DNA of 51,969 bases from Phycisphaerae bacterium (GTDB lineage: Bacteria; Planctomycetota; Phycisphaerae; UBA1845; PWPN01). The notes under the pieces are model-generated. The model did not search any database. It was not told the DNA's origin and saw nothing but the letters and a program-made list of their open reading frames with translations. The position numbers were made by a program, and so were the translations under genes. Below, piece after piece: positions 1 through 8,713 of the stretch; positions within the stretch are counted from its first letter, which is position 1; every line of letters begins with the position of its first letter. The DNA is taken from positions 1 through 51,969 of the forward strand of contig JAAXZI010000210.1 in the NCBI GenBank assembly GCA_012719955.1, in the 5' to 3' direction.

Positions 1-3000
1 CGCGCGGTGCAAACCGTGCCCAACCTGCCGACCACCCGCCCGGCGCTCCCGCGGAGCACACAACCCGCCGCCAGGCTCGAAGACCGCTCCAGCCGGTCAT
101 TCACCGGAGACTTCGGCCAACTCTCCATCCCGCCCGGCGAGAATCCGAAAGTCCATGTTTTCAATGAGGAGACCGGCGAAACCAAATACGTTTTCCAGGC
201 CACCCGCTGGGAGCCCATCGGCGCGAGCGGCACGGAATTCGCCATGACCGATCCCAGCGCCGAGATTGTGCTGCCCAAGGGCCAGAAGGCCTATGTTCGC
301 GCCGACTACGGTCAGGTAACCGTGCAACGCGGCGACAAGAACCGGATCGACCCCAAGCGCGGCTGGTTCAAGGGCAACGTGCGCATCATCGTGGACAAGA
401 CCTCGCAGAAAGATCGCAAGGCGGACCCGCGTCTGAATGATCCTTCCACCCATCCGGAGACGGTCTACAAATGCTGGCTGGAGGATGTCTCCTTCGACCT
501 GGATCTGGCCCACCTGCAGAGTGAGGGCGTCGTCAAGGTCCAGAGCGCCGACGCCACGCTGGAGGGCCGCGGGCTCGAACTGGTGTGGAACGAGGTCAAT
601 CGGCGAATCACGAAACTGAGGATCGTGGAAGGCCGGCGGGCGACTTTCCGTTCGTCGAAGCTGATGGATTTCAGCGTCGGCAGCGCCCCGACCGCTGACA
701 AGAAGAAGGAAAAGGACGAGCCCGCCGGTTCGCCGGCCGCTCCAGTTGCGGCGGCCCCGCCGTCCGGAGCCCAGCCTGCGGACGGCAACCGGGCCACGCC
801 CGATGCCAACACCACCTTCGGCCTCATCAACCCGGGCGCCAGGCCCAGCTCGCCCAAGGAAAACCGCATTGACTCCTATCGCATCGTCTTCCGCGACAAC
901 ATCGTGGCCGAGCAGCGCGACGGTGTGAAAACCATCGGGCGCCTGAAAGCCGCGGTCATCGAGGTGCTGTTCGAGGTCGGCCAGGCGGAGCGTGAGGCGG
1001 TGCAACAGGCGCCGGGCAGCCAGCCGGCCGAACGGCCGCCCAAGGCCTCGCCTGCCGAGACCGCCCCCACGTTGGAACCCTCCCCGCTGGAGGAAGGTTC
1101 CACGCTCGTTCTCAACTGGACCGGCGAAATGATCGTCGTCCCCGAAAGGCCGACTGAGACGCCGGAGAGTCAGAAGACCGGCACCGCCCGCAGCCCGCGT
1201 CTGACCGCTACCGGCAACCCGGTCGAAATCTACAGTTGGGGTCGTGATGCCGGCGACGCCACCTGCCAGCAGCTTGACTACGACGCCGAAACGAAACAGG
1301 TCCGCCTGACCGGCACGCCGGAATCGCCGGTGCGTATGAAATCCGGCCCCAACGGCGAACTCTTCGGCGAGAAGGTTTTCTTTGACGGCAAGACCGGATT
1401 TGCCAAAGTGGAGGGCCCCGGGTGGCTCGTCACCACCCGCAAGCCCCGCAGCGAAGAGCCGGAAATGCCCGAGTGCATCAGCCAGGCCCTTCAACGATAT
1501 GCCGACACCCAGCCCACCGAGGCGGTCCCTGCGGAGCGCCAGCCGCGCGTGCTCACCTGGGAGAAATTCGCCCAGATCCAGTTTGATGTTTACGTGCGCC
1601 AGGTCCGGGATAAGGAAACCGGCGAACTGGAAAGCGAGAAGAACCCCTATCTGAAACACGCCGTGCTGGACGGCGGCGTGACCTTCCAGGACGCCAACCA
1701 GTCCATGGCCGCCGAGTACCTCGAGGTCTTCTTCCGCGCCCCCGAATCCGGCGTGGTCGCCTCCCGCGAGACGTTCATTGCCGATCGCGTTCTGGCCCGG
1801 GGCAATATCCGGATGACCAACAAGGGCGACGCCGCGGATGGCGATAATGATGAGCTGATCTGCGACGCGCTGGACCTGCAGTTGGATGTGGATCCGCTGG
1901 GCAACAATGTGCCTCGCACCGGCCGGGCCACCGGCAATGTCATCGCCCGCCAGGGCCGTCGGGAGATCCGGGCTCGCGATGAGATCGTGGTCACGCTGGG
2001 TCTGGGGCCCCAGCCGATCTCGCCGGAGAAACGCAAACGACTCGAGGCCGCCGCCAGGGAGTGCGGCTACTCCCCGGACTCCTCCGAATGGAAGGAATTT
2101 GAGAGCAAGCGCCGCCGGCTGACCATCCTGGCGATGACCGCCCGCGGCGACGTCACCGTGCGCGACCCCAAGGAAACGCTCGACGTGGTCGGCAAGGAGC
2201 TCGATTGCACGTTTGACGAGCAGCGGCGGCTCACGCGGGCCTCCATCGTCGGCGACGAGATCGCGCCCGCCCATGCGGAAACGGGCGACTTCTACATCCG
2301 CGGGCCGCAGATTCTCATGGACGTCAGCGCGCAATCCGCGCAGGTGCCCGGCGCCGGCATGTTGCGGTTCTACACCTCGCAGGACCTCGACGGCCGGCCG
2401 GTGGACAAGCCGATCCCCGTGGTGGTTACGTGGTCCGGCCGCATGGCCCTCGACGGCCAGGGCAACACCGGCCTGTTCGCCGGCGAGGTCAGAGTCCGGT
2501 CCGACAACTCGACGCTGGATTGCCGCGAACTGATGCTTAAATTCCAGAACGTCCCACCGCCGGCTTCGCCGCAGGACGGCGTGCGCTCGGTCTGGCCCGT
2601 GCGACTGTTCACCGCCAAACGGCGCCAGGATCGCTCCGGCGTTACCGTCGGCCGGGTGTCGGGCGAACTGCGCAAGCGCCTGGCCTATCTCCATGCCAGC
2701 GGCAGCCCTGCTGACGCAAAAGGCGATGCCCGCATCGAGATGAAGGTTTACGAAGAGGCTCCGCCGGTCAAAGGGCTGATCGCCCGCGCTCTGGTGGCAT
2801 CCGTGCCCGATTGGCTGCCGCGCCAGGCGCAATCGCCCAAGGCCGCGGCCCAGCAGCGCCGGCTGGTCAGCGGCGCTTACCTCAGTGGCCGGGAAATCAC
2901 CATCAACCTGATCGAGGAACACTTGATCGTGCAGGGCCGGGGCGACCTGCTGATCCGCGACTACCGCGTACCCGCCCGCCGGGGCCCGGCACAACCGGAC

Positions 3001-3591
3001 CCGGCCATGAGCCTGATGCTGGGCGACACCGCAGGCGGCTCGCTCACCGGCTACAGCCCCGGACATACGGTCTTCAGGTGGCAAAACGGGATGTCCTTCT
3101 TCAACCAGAAGAACCTCGCCGTTTTCGATCGCGAAGTGATGATGGCCCATCAGTCCGGCTCGGAACTCCAAATGACGCCGGAGCTTGCCGCCGTCACCGG
3201 ATTGACGGCGGAGACCCTGGCGGGCCTGAAGGGGCGGAAGGTCGGCATGACCACCGATCACCTTATCGTGGAATTCCAGCGGGCGGAAAAGGCCCGCGGC
3301 ACAGACCCGGCCACGCTTTCGCGAGCGACCCGGCTCAAGGCCTTCAACGCCACCGGACGCGTCCGCTTGCAGGATGGCGGGAATTCCATCGAGGGCGCCG
3401 AAATCACCTATAGCGACGAGACCGGCATCGCCCGCGTGAACAGTTCGGCCCGCTCGCCGGCCCAGGTGGTGGTGGTCAATGAAAAGACCGGGGCATTGCA
3501 GGTGGAAGCCACAGGCGAATTCGTCGAGTGGAACGTCAAGACCCAAAAGGCCCGGGTCCGCCAGCCCCGCGCGTTCGCTCCCGGCCGCTGA
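1..3591 (+). CDS. LptC/LptA (OstA)-like very large periplasmic protein, 5' end outside window
   Basis: The frame is open from the first base and there is no signal peptide, so the gene starts upstream; a GTG at 7 is only the first in-window candidate. At least 1194 residues are visible. The N-terminal part (about residues 35-225) reads like the LptC/OstA beta-strand fold, with lines such as GNVRIIVD, SADATLEGRGLEL and VNRRITKLRIVEG. Comparable blocks recur near residues 600-760 (RGNIRMTNKGD, TARGDVTVRDPKETLDVVG) and 1100-1150 (ATGRVRLQDGGNSIEGAEI). Ala/Pro-rich linkers near 230-280 and 330-360 separate them. LptA and LptC proteins carry LPS from inner to outer membrane and are usually below 250 residues, so this is several times longer. 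Role in envelope lipid transport is an inference from the fold. No neighbour on this strand confirms it. Confidence 0.6.
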   Translation, partial: RAVQTVPNLPTTRPALPRSTQPAARLEDRSSRSFTGDFGQLSIPPGENPKVHVFNEETGETKYVFQATRWEPIGASGTEFAMTDPSAEIVLPKGQKAYVRADYGQVTVQRGDKNRIDPKRGWFKGNVRIIVDKTSQKDRKADPRLNDPSTHPETVYKCWLEDVSFDLDLAHLQSEGVVKVQSADATLEGRGLELVWNEVNRRITKLRIVEGRRATFRSSKLMDFSVGSAPTADKKKEKDEPAGSPAAPVAAAPPSGAQPADGNRATPDANTTFGLINPGARPSSPKENRIDSYRIVFRDNIVAEQRDGVKTIGRLKAAVIEVLFEVGQAEREAVQQAPGSQPAERPPKASPAETAPTLEPSPLEEGSTLVLNWTGEMIVVPERPTETPESQKTGTARSPRLTATGNPVEIYSWGRDAGDATCQQLDYDAETKQVRLTGTPESPVRMKSGPNGELFGEKVFFDGKTGFAKVEGPGWLVTTRKPRSEEPEMPECISQALQRYADTQPTEAVPAERQPRVLTWEKFAQIQFDVYVRQVRDKETGELESEKNPYLKHAVLDGGVTFQDANQSMAAEYLEVFFRAPESGVVASRETFIADRVLARGNIRMTNKGDAADGDNDELICDALDLQLDVDPLGNNVPRTGRATGNVIARQGRREIRARDEIVVTLGLGPQPISPEKRKRLEAAARECGYSPDSSEWKEFESKRRRLTILAMTARGDVTVRDPKETLDVVGKELDCTFDEQRRLTRASIVGDEIAPAHAETGDFYIRGPQILMDVSAQSAQVPGAGMLRFYTSQDLDGRPVDKPIPVVVTWSGRMALDGQGNTGLFAGEVRVRSDNSTLDCRELMLKFQNVPPPASPQDGVRSVWPVRLFTAKRRQDRSGVTVGRVSGELRKRLAYLHASGSPADAKGDARIEMKVYEEAPPVKGLIARALVASVPDWLPRQAQSPKAAAQQRRLVSGAYLSGREITINLIEEHLIVQGRGDLLIRDYRVPARRGPAQPDPAMSLMLGDTAGGSLTGYSPGHTVFRWQNGMSFFNQKNLAVFDREVMMAHQSGSELQMTPELAAVTGLTAETLAGLKGRKVGMTTDHLIVEFQRAEKARGTDPATLSRATRLKAFNATGRVRLQDGGNSIEGAEITYSDETGIARVNSSARSPAQVVVVNEKTGALQVEATGEFVEWNVKTQKARVRQPRAFAPGR

Positions 3592-4222
3592 CAGCCGCCC
3601 TGCCGCGCCGGCTTCATCCGCGCGCGGCGGGTTGCCGGTCGGAATCTGACACCTCCAAAAAGAATTCCGCACGGCAGAGCTTGCCTTAGACACTGCTCAT
3701 GAGCAAAGATTCAATAGATCAGGCAAAGGACTGTGACTCCCCAAGTCGCGTCTGATCAACAGTGGAGTCTCGGCGGGCAGGCCCGTGCGGTTATCCGGAT
3801 AGGGCAGCAATTGTTCAGTTCTTCTTCCTGCTGTGAGCCTCCTGGTTTCTTATATCGAAGGTGTCGAGCCCGTGCACTCATCACTCGCGACCTCACAAGT
3901 GTGGGCGAAAGGGAATGAAGACCGGTGGCTCTGAGCCCCGGCGTGCTTTCCGGATGGGATCGCCTGTGAGCGAGGGCTGAGCGGCCACGAGTTCTCGTGG
4001 GGAGCGGACAGGGACCCGCGGCGGAGTCAGACTCTGCACAGCCAAAGGGCCGGTGCAGGATTCCGCCGTGGGTCTTTGTCCAATCGCACGGAGCGCAAAT
4101 AAACCCCAGGCGTGGGCCGCTCCCATCTTGTGCGTCAGACGCCCCCACCGGGTTCTTCTGGGGCCCCTCACCTTTTATGGTGTTTGATTCTTTAATTCGG
4201 CAATGGCCACCGAGGGCTGGCT
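3592..4222. other. gene-free stretch
   Basis: I see no convincing gene here; open frames exist on both strands but none has recognisable protein character or a good ribosome site. Base composition is visibly lower in GC than in the flanking genes. A perfect 7-bp palindrome with a 2-base loop lies at 3985-4000 (CCACGAG/CTCGTGG). It is not followed by a T-run, so it is not a classic terminator. Confidence 0.5.
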
Positions 4223-5053
4223 TCAGTGCTCCATTTTTCGAAAGGTCCGAACGGCGTTCTCTGACAACGCGATCCTTTCTCCGTCCGGGTCTCTGGTCAG
4301 GCTCCGCCATCTCTGACCCCTGTCGTATACGCACACATCCCTGAAACCGCCGTAGGAGAACAGGGCAATGTCCCCCAGTTGCGGTGCCTCTATTACACAC
4401 GCTGTCTCAAGGTAATTCCCTTCGAGCCATTCCACCATCAGGCGCATGCCCAGGTCACGTTGACGACCGGCCGACAGCCACTCTGAGAAACACCCCGAAT
4501 CCACTAACCACGATATGAAACTTGATTCGGCCTCCTGGCGGCACGGATCATCCTTTGAATCCAGGAGAGGCACCATGTGGAAGCCGCGGACAGTCAACGC
4601 GGTGCTGAGGGCATGCCCCGATAGCCCCAAATGGGTAAGAAGTGAGCTCACCGACGGCGCATCGACCTCAAGTAATCCTGACATCAGTGTAAAGATCTGA
4701 TCTGGACCAGATCCACAGGTGTTTACGAACCGCAGTACAAAACTGGCCCAAGTCGTAAGTCGGAATTGCGCATCCTCGCATTTCCATGCACGTACAACTC
4801 TCTCCTCGACGAAGGTGGACTCTCGATCTCGCACCCAAAGGAGGGCCGCACGGGCGTCGATACGTTGTTCAATCCAGCCACTGACAACTTCTGTCGTTCC
4901 CGGATCCAGGAGGCAGGCACACAAGAGGTCGCCACATGTCAAGACACCATCCGGCCGGACTGCGGCCACTTCTCTCATCAACGTTACAAGGGCGGGAGTG
5001 AGCTCTATCTCCTTCAGGGCGTCACCCGGCAGCCGCTTTTCATCACTATCCAT
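4223..5053 (-). CDS. uncharacterised protein with degenerate Clp-N-like repeats, no ATPase
   Basis: A 276-residue soluble protein. Two segments resemble the repeat of the ClpA/ClpB N-terminal domain: residues about 18-50 (ALVTLMREVAAV then CGDLLCACLL) and about 115-150 (DQIFTLMSGLLEV, SSLLTHLGLSGHALSTAL), matching the family pattern of an LLxALL helix followed by a short L-G-V/L-x-x-x-x-L helix. No Walker A/B motif follows, so it is not a Clp ATPase. The C-terminal third (GDIALFSYGGFRDVCVYDRG) is not recognised. A GAGG sits 9 bases before the ATG at 5053. Lower GC than neighbours and isolation between gene-poor stretches suggest acquisition by transfer. The Clp-N resemblance is moderate and by eye only. 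Confidence 0.55.
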   Translation of the reverse strand: MDSDEKRLPGDALKEIELTPALVTLMREVAAVRPDGVLTCGDLLCACLLDPGTTEVVSGWIEQRIDARAALLWVRDRESTFVEERVVRAWKCEDAQFRLTTWASFVLRFVNTCGSGPDQIFTLMSGLLEVDAPSVSSLLTHLGLSGHALSTALTVRGFHMVPLLDSKDDPCRQEAESSFISWLVDSGCFSEWLSAGRQRDLGMRLMVEWLEGNYLETACVIEAPQLGDIALFSYGGFRDVCVYDRGQRWRSLTRDPDGERIALSENAVRTFRKMEH

Positions 5054-5103
5054 GAAAAAGACCTCTACTTCAGTTCCAGAAGAAGCAGCGCTTCACCGGG
5101 TAC

Positions 5104-5139
5104 CATGTCCACCCGCCCGTACTCGGGCGGGTGGACATG
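5104..5139. repeat. perfect 16-bp inverted repeat with 4-base loop
   Basis: CATGTCCACCCGCCCG at 5104-5119 is mirrored exactly at 5124-5139 around the loop TACT. It lies 260 bp downstream of mqnE and 51 bp upstream of the Clp-N-like gene start, both on the minus strand. It could end transcription from the menaquinone block, but neither strand has a T-run after the stem. It may equally be a recombination or protein-binding palindrome. Confidence 0.7.
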
Positions 5140-5210
5140 TTGAAGTCAAACAGCCTCGATCATGCTCACCTGCGGCTACGCAATCAAGCGGTATCCGTCG
5201 GGTGCGGGTC

Positions 5211-5405
5211 TCACGTCCGCTGCAAGTGCTTGGAGGCTGAGGCGACCGCGCCGACCTGCCCCGCGTCATTCTGCGCCTGATCCAGAGGCTGTTCGTCCTG
5301 CGCCCTGTTCATGGCCCCCTGCGCGGTGGTCAGACCCACGGCCACCTTCAGCGGCATCACCAGCCCCTGCCGCCGGCACGGCATCAACCCGCGGGCGTAC
5401 TTCAT
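5211..5405 (-). CDS. possible small protein coupled to mqnE
   Basis: A 64-codon frame starts with ATG overlapping the mqnE stop codon in an ATGA arrangement, the usual sign of translational coupling. The predicted peptide (MKYARGLMPCRRQGLVMPLK...) is hydrophilic toward its C-terminus, has no signal peptide or recognised motif, and could be a chance frame in GC-rich DNA. I keep it because of the overlap only. Confidence 0.25.
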   Translation of the reverse strand: MKYARGLMPCRRQGLVMPLKVAVGLTTAQGAMNRAQDEQPLDQAQNDAGQVGAVASASKHLQRT

Positions 5406-6694
5406 TCAGCGGACACAAGAGATCCGCCCTGCCGGCCATCCCGAATCACCGGCCGGTAGAGCGTATCCCGCTCGATAGGCTCGCATCCGGCCTCCACGAT
5501 GAGCCGGCGGATCTGGTCCACCGAAAGCTCCTGGTGAGTGGTGCCGTCGCCTTCGCGTTTGGTGATGTCATAGTAGACCACGGTGCCGTCGAGATCGTCC
5601 ACGCCCCAGTTGAGGCTGACCTGGGCGAGCTTGGGCGAGAGCATGATCCAGAAGGCCTTCACATGAGGAAAGTTGTCGAGCATGAGCCGGCTGACCGCCA
5701 GCGTGCGCAGGTCGTCCAGACCGGTGGGCCCGGGCAGGTGCGATAGAGCGCTGTTGTCGGGAACAAACGACAGCGGGATGATGCAGTTGAAATGGGCCTT
5801 GCGGCCGGCCAGCGACGCGTCCTGATGCTCGCGAAGCTTGATCAGGTGGCGGATACGTTCCTCGGGCGTCTCCACGTGCCCATAGAGCATCGTCGCGTTG
5901 GAGAAGATGCCCAGCTCGTGGGCGACGCGATGCACGTCAAACCAGCCCTGCTCGCCCACTTTGGCCTTGTAGACTTCCTCGTGCACGCGATCGTCGAAGA
6001 TCTCCGCCCCCCCGCCGGGCAGGCTGCCCAAGCCGGCCTCGCGCAGCTTTTCGAGCACCTCGCGGATGGTGAGCCGCGGCCGGCTGATCCGTGTGAAGTG
6101 AATGATCTCGATGGCCGTGAAGGCCTTGATGTGCAGTTGCGGACAGGCGGCGCGGATGGACCGGCACATATCGAGGTAATACTCGAACGGCAACGTGGGA
6201 TGCAGGCCGCCGACGATATGCACCTCGGTCGCCCCGGCCTCCGCCGCCTGGCGGGCACGGGCGACAATCTCATCGATGCTGAGTTGATAGCCATCCTCCC
6301 GGGCTACCGGCAATGCCTGGGCACCGCCTCCTGGTGAGCAGCGCTGAGCGGCGCTCGCCGACACGGCCGACCCGGCGGGAGCACACGAGCCCGCCTGCGG
6401 TGCGAGATCTGCCGCACGGGTTGAAGCCCGCCCTTCTTTGGGATACGGCCGGTAGAACGAGCAGAACTTGCAGCGCAGCACGCAGTAATTCGTGTAGTTG
6501 ATGTGCCGATTGACGTTGTAGTACGCCTTGCGGCCATGCAGCCGCTCGCGGACCACGTTGGCCAGTTCGCCCAGCGTGTGAATGTCGCGCGTGGCATAGA
6601 GCCGCACGCCATCCTCGTAGGAAAGGCGCTGCCCCGCGCGGACTTTCTCGGCAATGTCTCCCAGCTCCGTACTCGTTACTGACGTCATCGGCAT
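5402..6694 (-). CDS. mqnE: aminofutalosine synthase, radical SAM
   Basis: A 430-residue radical SAM enzyme that joins an adenosyl radical to the chorismate-derived enolpyruvyl benzoate to give aminofutalosine in the futalosine menaquinone route. The [4Fe-4S] ligands are C71, C75 and C78 (CVLRCKFC). GGGAEIFDDRV, NATMLYGHVETPEER and LPGPTGLDDLRTLAVSRL are typical of MqnE rather than MqnC, which normally reads GGGAEIL and TATMMFG. Length exceeds the usual 370-390 because residues about 89-132 form an Ala/Pro/Gly-rich insertion directly after the cluster motif. The ATG at 6694 has GGGAG 6 bases upstream. It is the last recognised gene of the minus-strand menaquinone block, 54 bp after the glycosyltransferase-like gene. 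Confidence 0.9.
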   Translation of the reverse strand: MPMTSVTSTELGDIAEKVRAGQRLSYEDGVRLYATRDIHTLGELANVVRERLHGRKAYYNVNRHINYTNYCVLRCKFCSFYRPYPKEGRASTRAADLAPQAGSCAPAGSAVSASAAQRCSPGGGAQALPVAREDGYQLSIDEIVARARQAAEAGATEVHIVGGLHPTLPFEYYLDMCRSIRAACPQLHIKAFTAIEIIHFTRISRPRLTIREVLEKLREAGLGSLPGGGAEIFDDRVHEEVYKAKVGEQGWFDVHRVAHELGIFSNATMLYGHVETPEERIRHLIKLREHQDASLAGRKAHFNCIIPLSFVPDNSALSHLPGPTGLDDLRTLAVSRLMLDNFPHVKAFWIMLSPKLAQVSLNWGVDDLDGTVVYYDITKREGDGTTHQELSVDQIRRLIVEAGCEPIERDTLYRPVIRDGRQGGSLVSAE

Positions 6695-6748
6695 GATTCT
6701 CCCGGGCGTATTGTATACCGCCCTGGCAGAGTTGAATGGGCTCCGTTT

Positions 6749-8713
6749 TCAAAAAGCTTGACTCGCCGGGGCCGTGTCCGCGGGACCGTCTATCGGGAAG
6801 GCGGACCGCCGACCCCAGGTCAGGAAGGGTTTGTTCGCCCAACTGATTTTGGCTCTCGGGTCATCCACGGCCCTCACCAGCACGTCCGCGGGAGGCTTCC
6901 CGGCCTCATGCACGTACCCCTCGGGCAGAAGCAGGATCCGCCACTTGAAGAGATCCACCGGCGGCAGGCTGTAGGGGGCGGGCTCCGCGAAGACGGCCAG
7001 GGACTCCAGGCCGGCCTGCCTCAGTTCCGCGAGAGCTTCAGCCTTGTTCAAGCGTGAGGTGACCGGCCCGCTGTCCAACCTGAAGCCGACCAGGTAGTAG
7101 CCGCCCGGCGCGGCTACCAGCATCAGCAACCCCGCAAGGGCCACGGTCTGTGCGGTCCGTGAGAAGAACAGCCGGCCGATGGCCACGACAGCGGCAATGC
7201 CCAAGGCCACGTCCGGAAGCACGGCGAACCGGCCGTACTCGCCGGGCTTGCCGGCCGCGAGCGCGACAAACTGGACCAGGATCAACCCGGCAGGCACGGC
7301 CAGCAACAGCGCATACCTGGCCGTGGGAGAAAGCGGCCCTGTGGCAGCAGCCGGGCTCCCGGCACCGGCCGGAACCCCTGTAGCAGCCGGACTCCCGATA
7401 ATGGCCGGGGGCCGGGTAGCGGCCGGACTCCTGGTATCGGCCGCGTTTGTGGTAGCGGCCGGGTTCCGTACCGGCCGTTCGCCCGATGCGTCTCCTGATC
7501 CCAACGGGGCAGGCCGGCTTCCCCACCGCCGGTTCGCGGCCACATACCTGCCCGCGGCCACCAGCACCGCCAGCAACCCAATACTCGCGGCGGCCATCGA
7601 CGCCCCTTCCGCCACGAGCCGGGCGGCATTGACCATCCCCTCCGGCCAGCGGCCGATCTCGTACATGGCCAGCGAGTTGCCGAAGTTTGAACGCAGCACC
7701 TCGCGATTCACGAAGAGATTGATGACGATGTACGGGTTGGTCAGCAGGTACACGCCGACGCCAATACCCACTCCGCTTACGGCCAGACCGATCCTGCGAC
7801 GCCACGTATCCGGGCGAAGCAGGACCATCAGCGGCAATACAATGAAGACCGGCCACGCGGAGAGCACCATGCCGAAGGCCGCCCCGCAGGCAATCGCCGT
7901 CGCCAGCCACCAGCCCCGCCGGCCCGTTTCGACGTACCGCATGGCCGCCATGATCGCGAGCAGTTGCAGCACCGCGCCCGGCAGGTGCGGCTTGGCCTCG
8001 TGGGCCATGTTGATCACCACGGGCATGAAGATGTAACAGAGCGCCGCGAACACCGCGGACAACATACAATCATCAGACAATCTTCGCGCAATCCAGAATA
8101 CCACCCACGCCCCGACAAGCCCCCACAGGACGGCATACAGCCGGGCCACGACGTAGAGTTTGCCGAACTCCTCGGGATGATCCAGATACCAGGCCACGTC
8201 CGGCTTGAGCGTGACCAGCCCGGCCATGGAAGCCAGCTTGAGCATCGCCCCCACCGGGTAGATCCATAAGCCTCCATACTGGTACAGCCGGGGATCGAGT
8301 TGTCCCTGCCCCGGGCGCATGCCGGCCAGCGCCCGCAGGGTGATCATCTCATCCGGTTGGTAGGTGTAGAGCCGATAGCGGCGAACGATCTCGGCCCGCC
8401 GGGCGTCGGTATCGTTGAGTGGAATGGGCTGCCCGCCCTTTTCCAGCGGATCGACATCCACATCCGCGCCCCGGGTGCGATCGTCGCTCCAGCCGCCGGC
8501 CAGCCGCACAATCTCCTCGCCGGACCACGGCGGCCGATTACCAAACAGGAACCTGTCCACGGCCCGCGAAGGCAAACCCCAGTTAATGCCACTGCAAAAC
8601 ACGACGCCACCGACCAGGAACAGGAGCCCGAGCGCCAGCCTGGTGGAGACGGTCGGCCGCTTCTCGGCCTTCGCCCCTCGTCCCTCGCCCCTGGTCCCTG
8701 GTTCTTTACTCAT
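6749..8713 (-). CDS. multi-pass membrane glycosyltransferase-like protein (PMT/ArnT type)
   Basis: A 654-residue polytopic membrane protein. An N-terminal membrane helix (LALGLLFLVGGVVFCSGINW) is followed by a long non-membrane loop containing YQPDEMITLRAL, then repeated hydrophobic helices, HEAKPHLPGAVLQLLAIMAA, and a last soluble part of about 90 residues. The acidic loop after helix 1 and the overall layout fit the GT-C fold of polyprenol-phosphate-sugar transferases (PMT, ArnT), but donor and acceptor are unknown. Residues about 413-455 are a six-residue tandem repeat (GSPAAT-like) that interrupts the membrane region. Its ATG overlaps the mqnP stop (ATGA), so it is co-translated with the menaquinone genes although no role there is evident. 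Confidence 0.7.
   Translation of the reverse strand: MSKEPGTRGEGRGAKAEKRPTVSTRLALGLLFLVGGVVFCSGINWGLPSRAVDRFLFGNRPPWSGEEIVRLAGGWSDDRTRGADVDVDPLEKGGQPIPLNDTDARRAEIVRRYRLYTYQPDEMITLRALAGMRPGQGQLDPRLYQYGGLWIYPVGAMLKLASMAGLVTLKPDVAWYLDHPEEFGKLYVVARLYAVLWGLVGAWVVFWIARRLSDDCMLSAVFAALCYIFMPVVINMAHEAKPHLPGAVLQLLAIMAAMRYVETGRRGWWLATAIACGAAFGMVLSAWPVFIVLPLMVLLRPDTWRRRIGLAVSGVGIGVGVYLLTNPYIVINLFVNREVLRSNFGNSLAMYEIGRWPEGMVNAARLVAEGASMAAASIGLLAVLVAAGRYVAANRRWGSRPAPLGSGDASGERPVRNPAATTNAADTRSPAATRPPAIIGSPAATGVPAGAGSPAAATGPLSPTARYALLLAVPAGLILVQFVALAAGKPGEYGRFAVLPDVALGIAAVVAIGRLFFSRTAQTVALAGLLMLVAAPGGYYLVGFRLDSGPVTSRLNKAEALAELRQAGLESLAVFAEPAPYSLPPVDLFKWRILLLPEGYVHEAGKPPADVLVRAVDDPRAKISWANKPFLTWGRRSAFPIDGPADTAPASQAF
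7347..7472. repeat. seven tandem copies of an 18-bp repeat inside the membrane protein gene
   Basis: On the plus strand the unit is GCAGCCGGACTCCCGRTA with variation. Seven units follow without a gap, and because the unit is a multiple of three they stay in frame, giving six-residue repeats like RSPAAT and GSPAAT on the minus strand. Units differ at several positions, so the array is not very recent. Confidence 0.85.

Noticed and set aside
97..3693. A 1198-codon open frame antisense to the LptA-like gene
   Set aside because: Its composition (many Arg/Gly/His, no domain) is that of the shadow of a GC-rich gene; the plus-strand protein has clear beta-strand patterns.
3756..4400. Open frames across the gap downstream of the LptA-like gene
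   Set aside because: Low-complexity basic peptides with no start signals; overlapping frames on both strands are equally open.
5104..5139. Rho-independent terminator
   Set aside because: Stem is strong but no T-run follows on either strand, as for the hairpins at 18903, 21078 and 25304.
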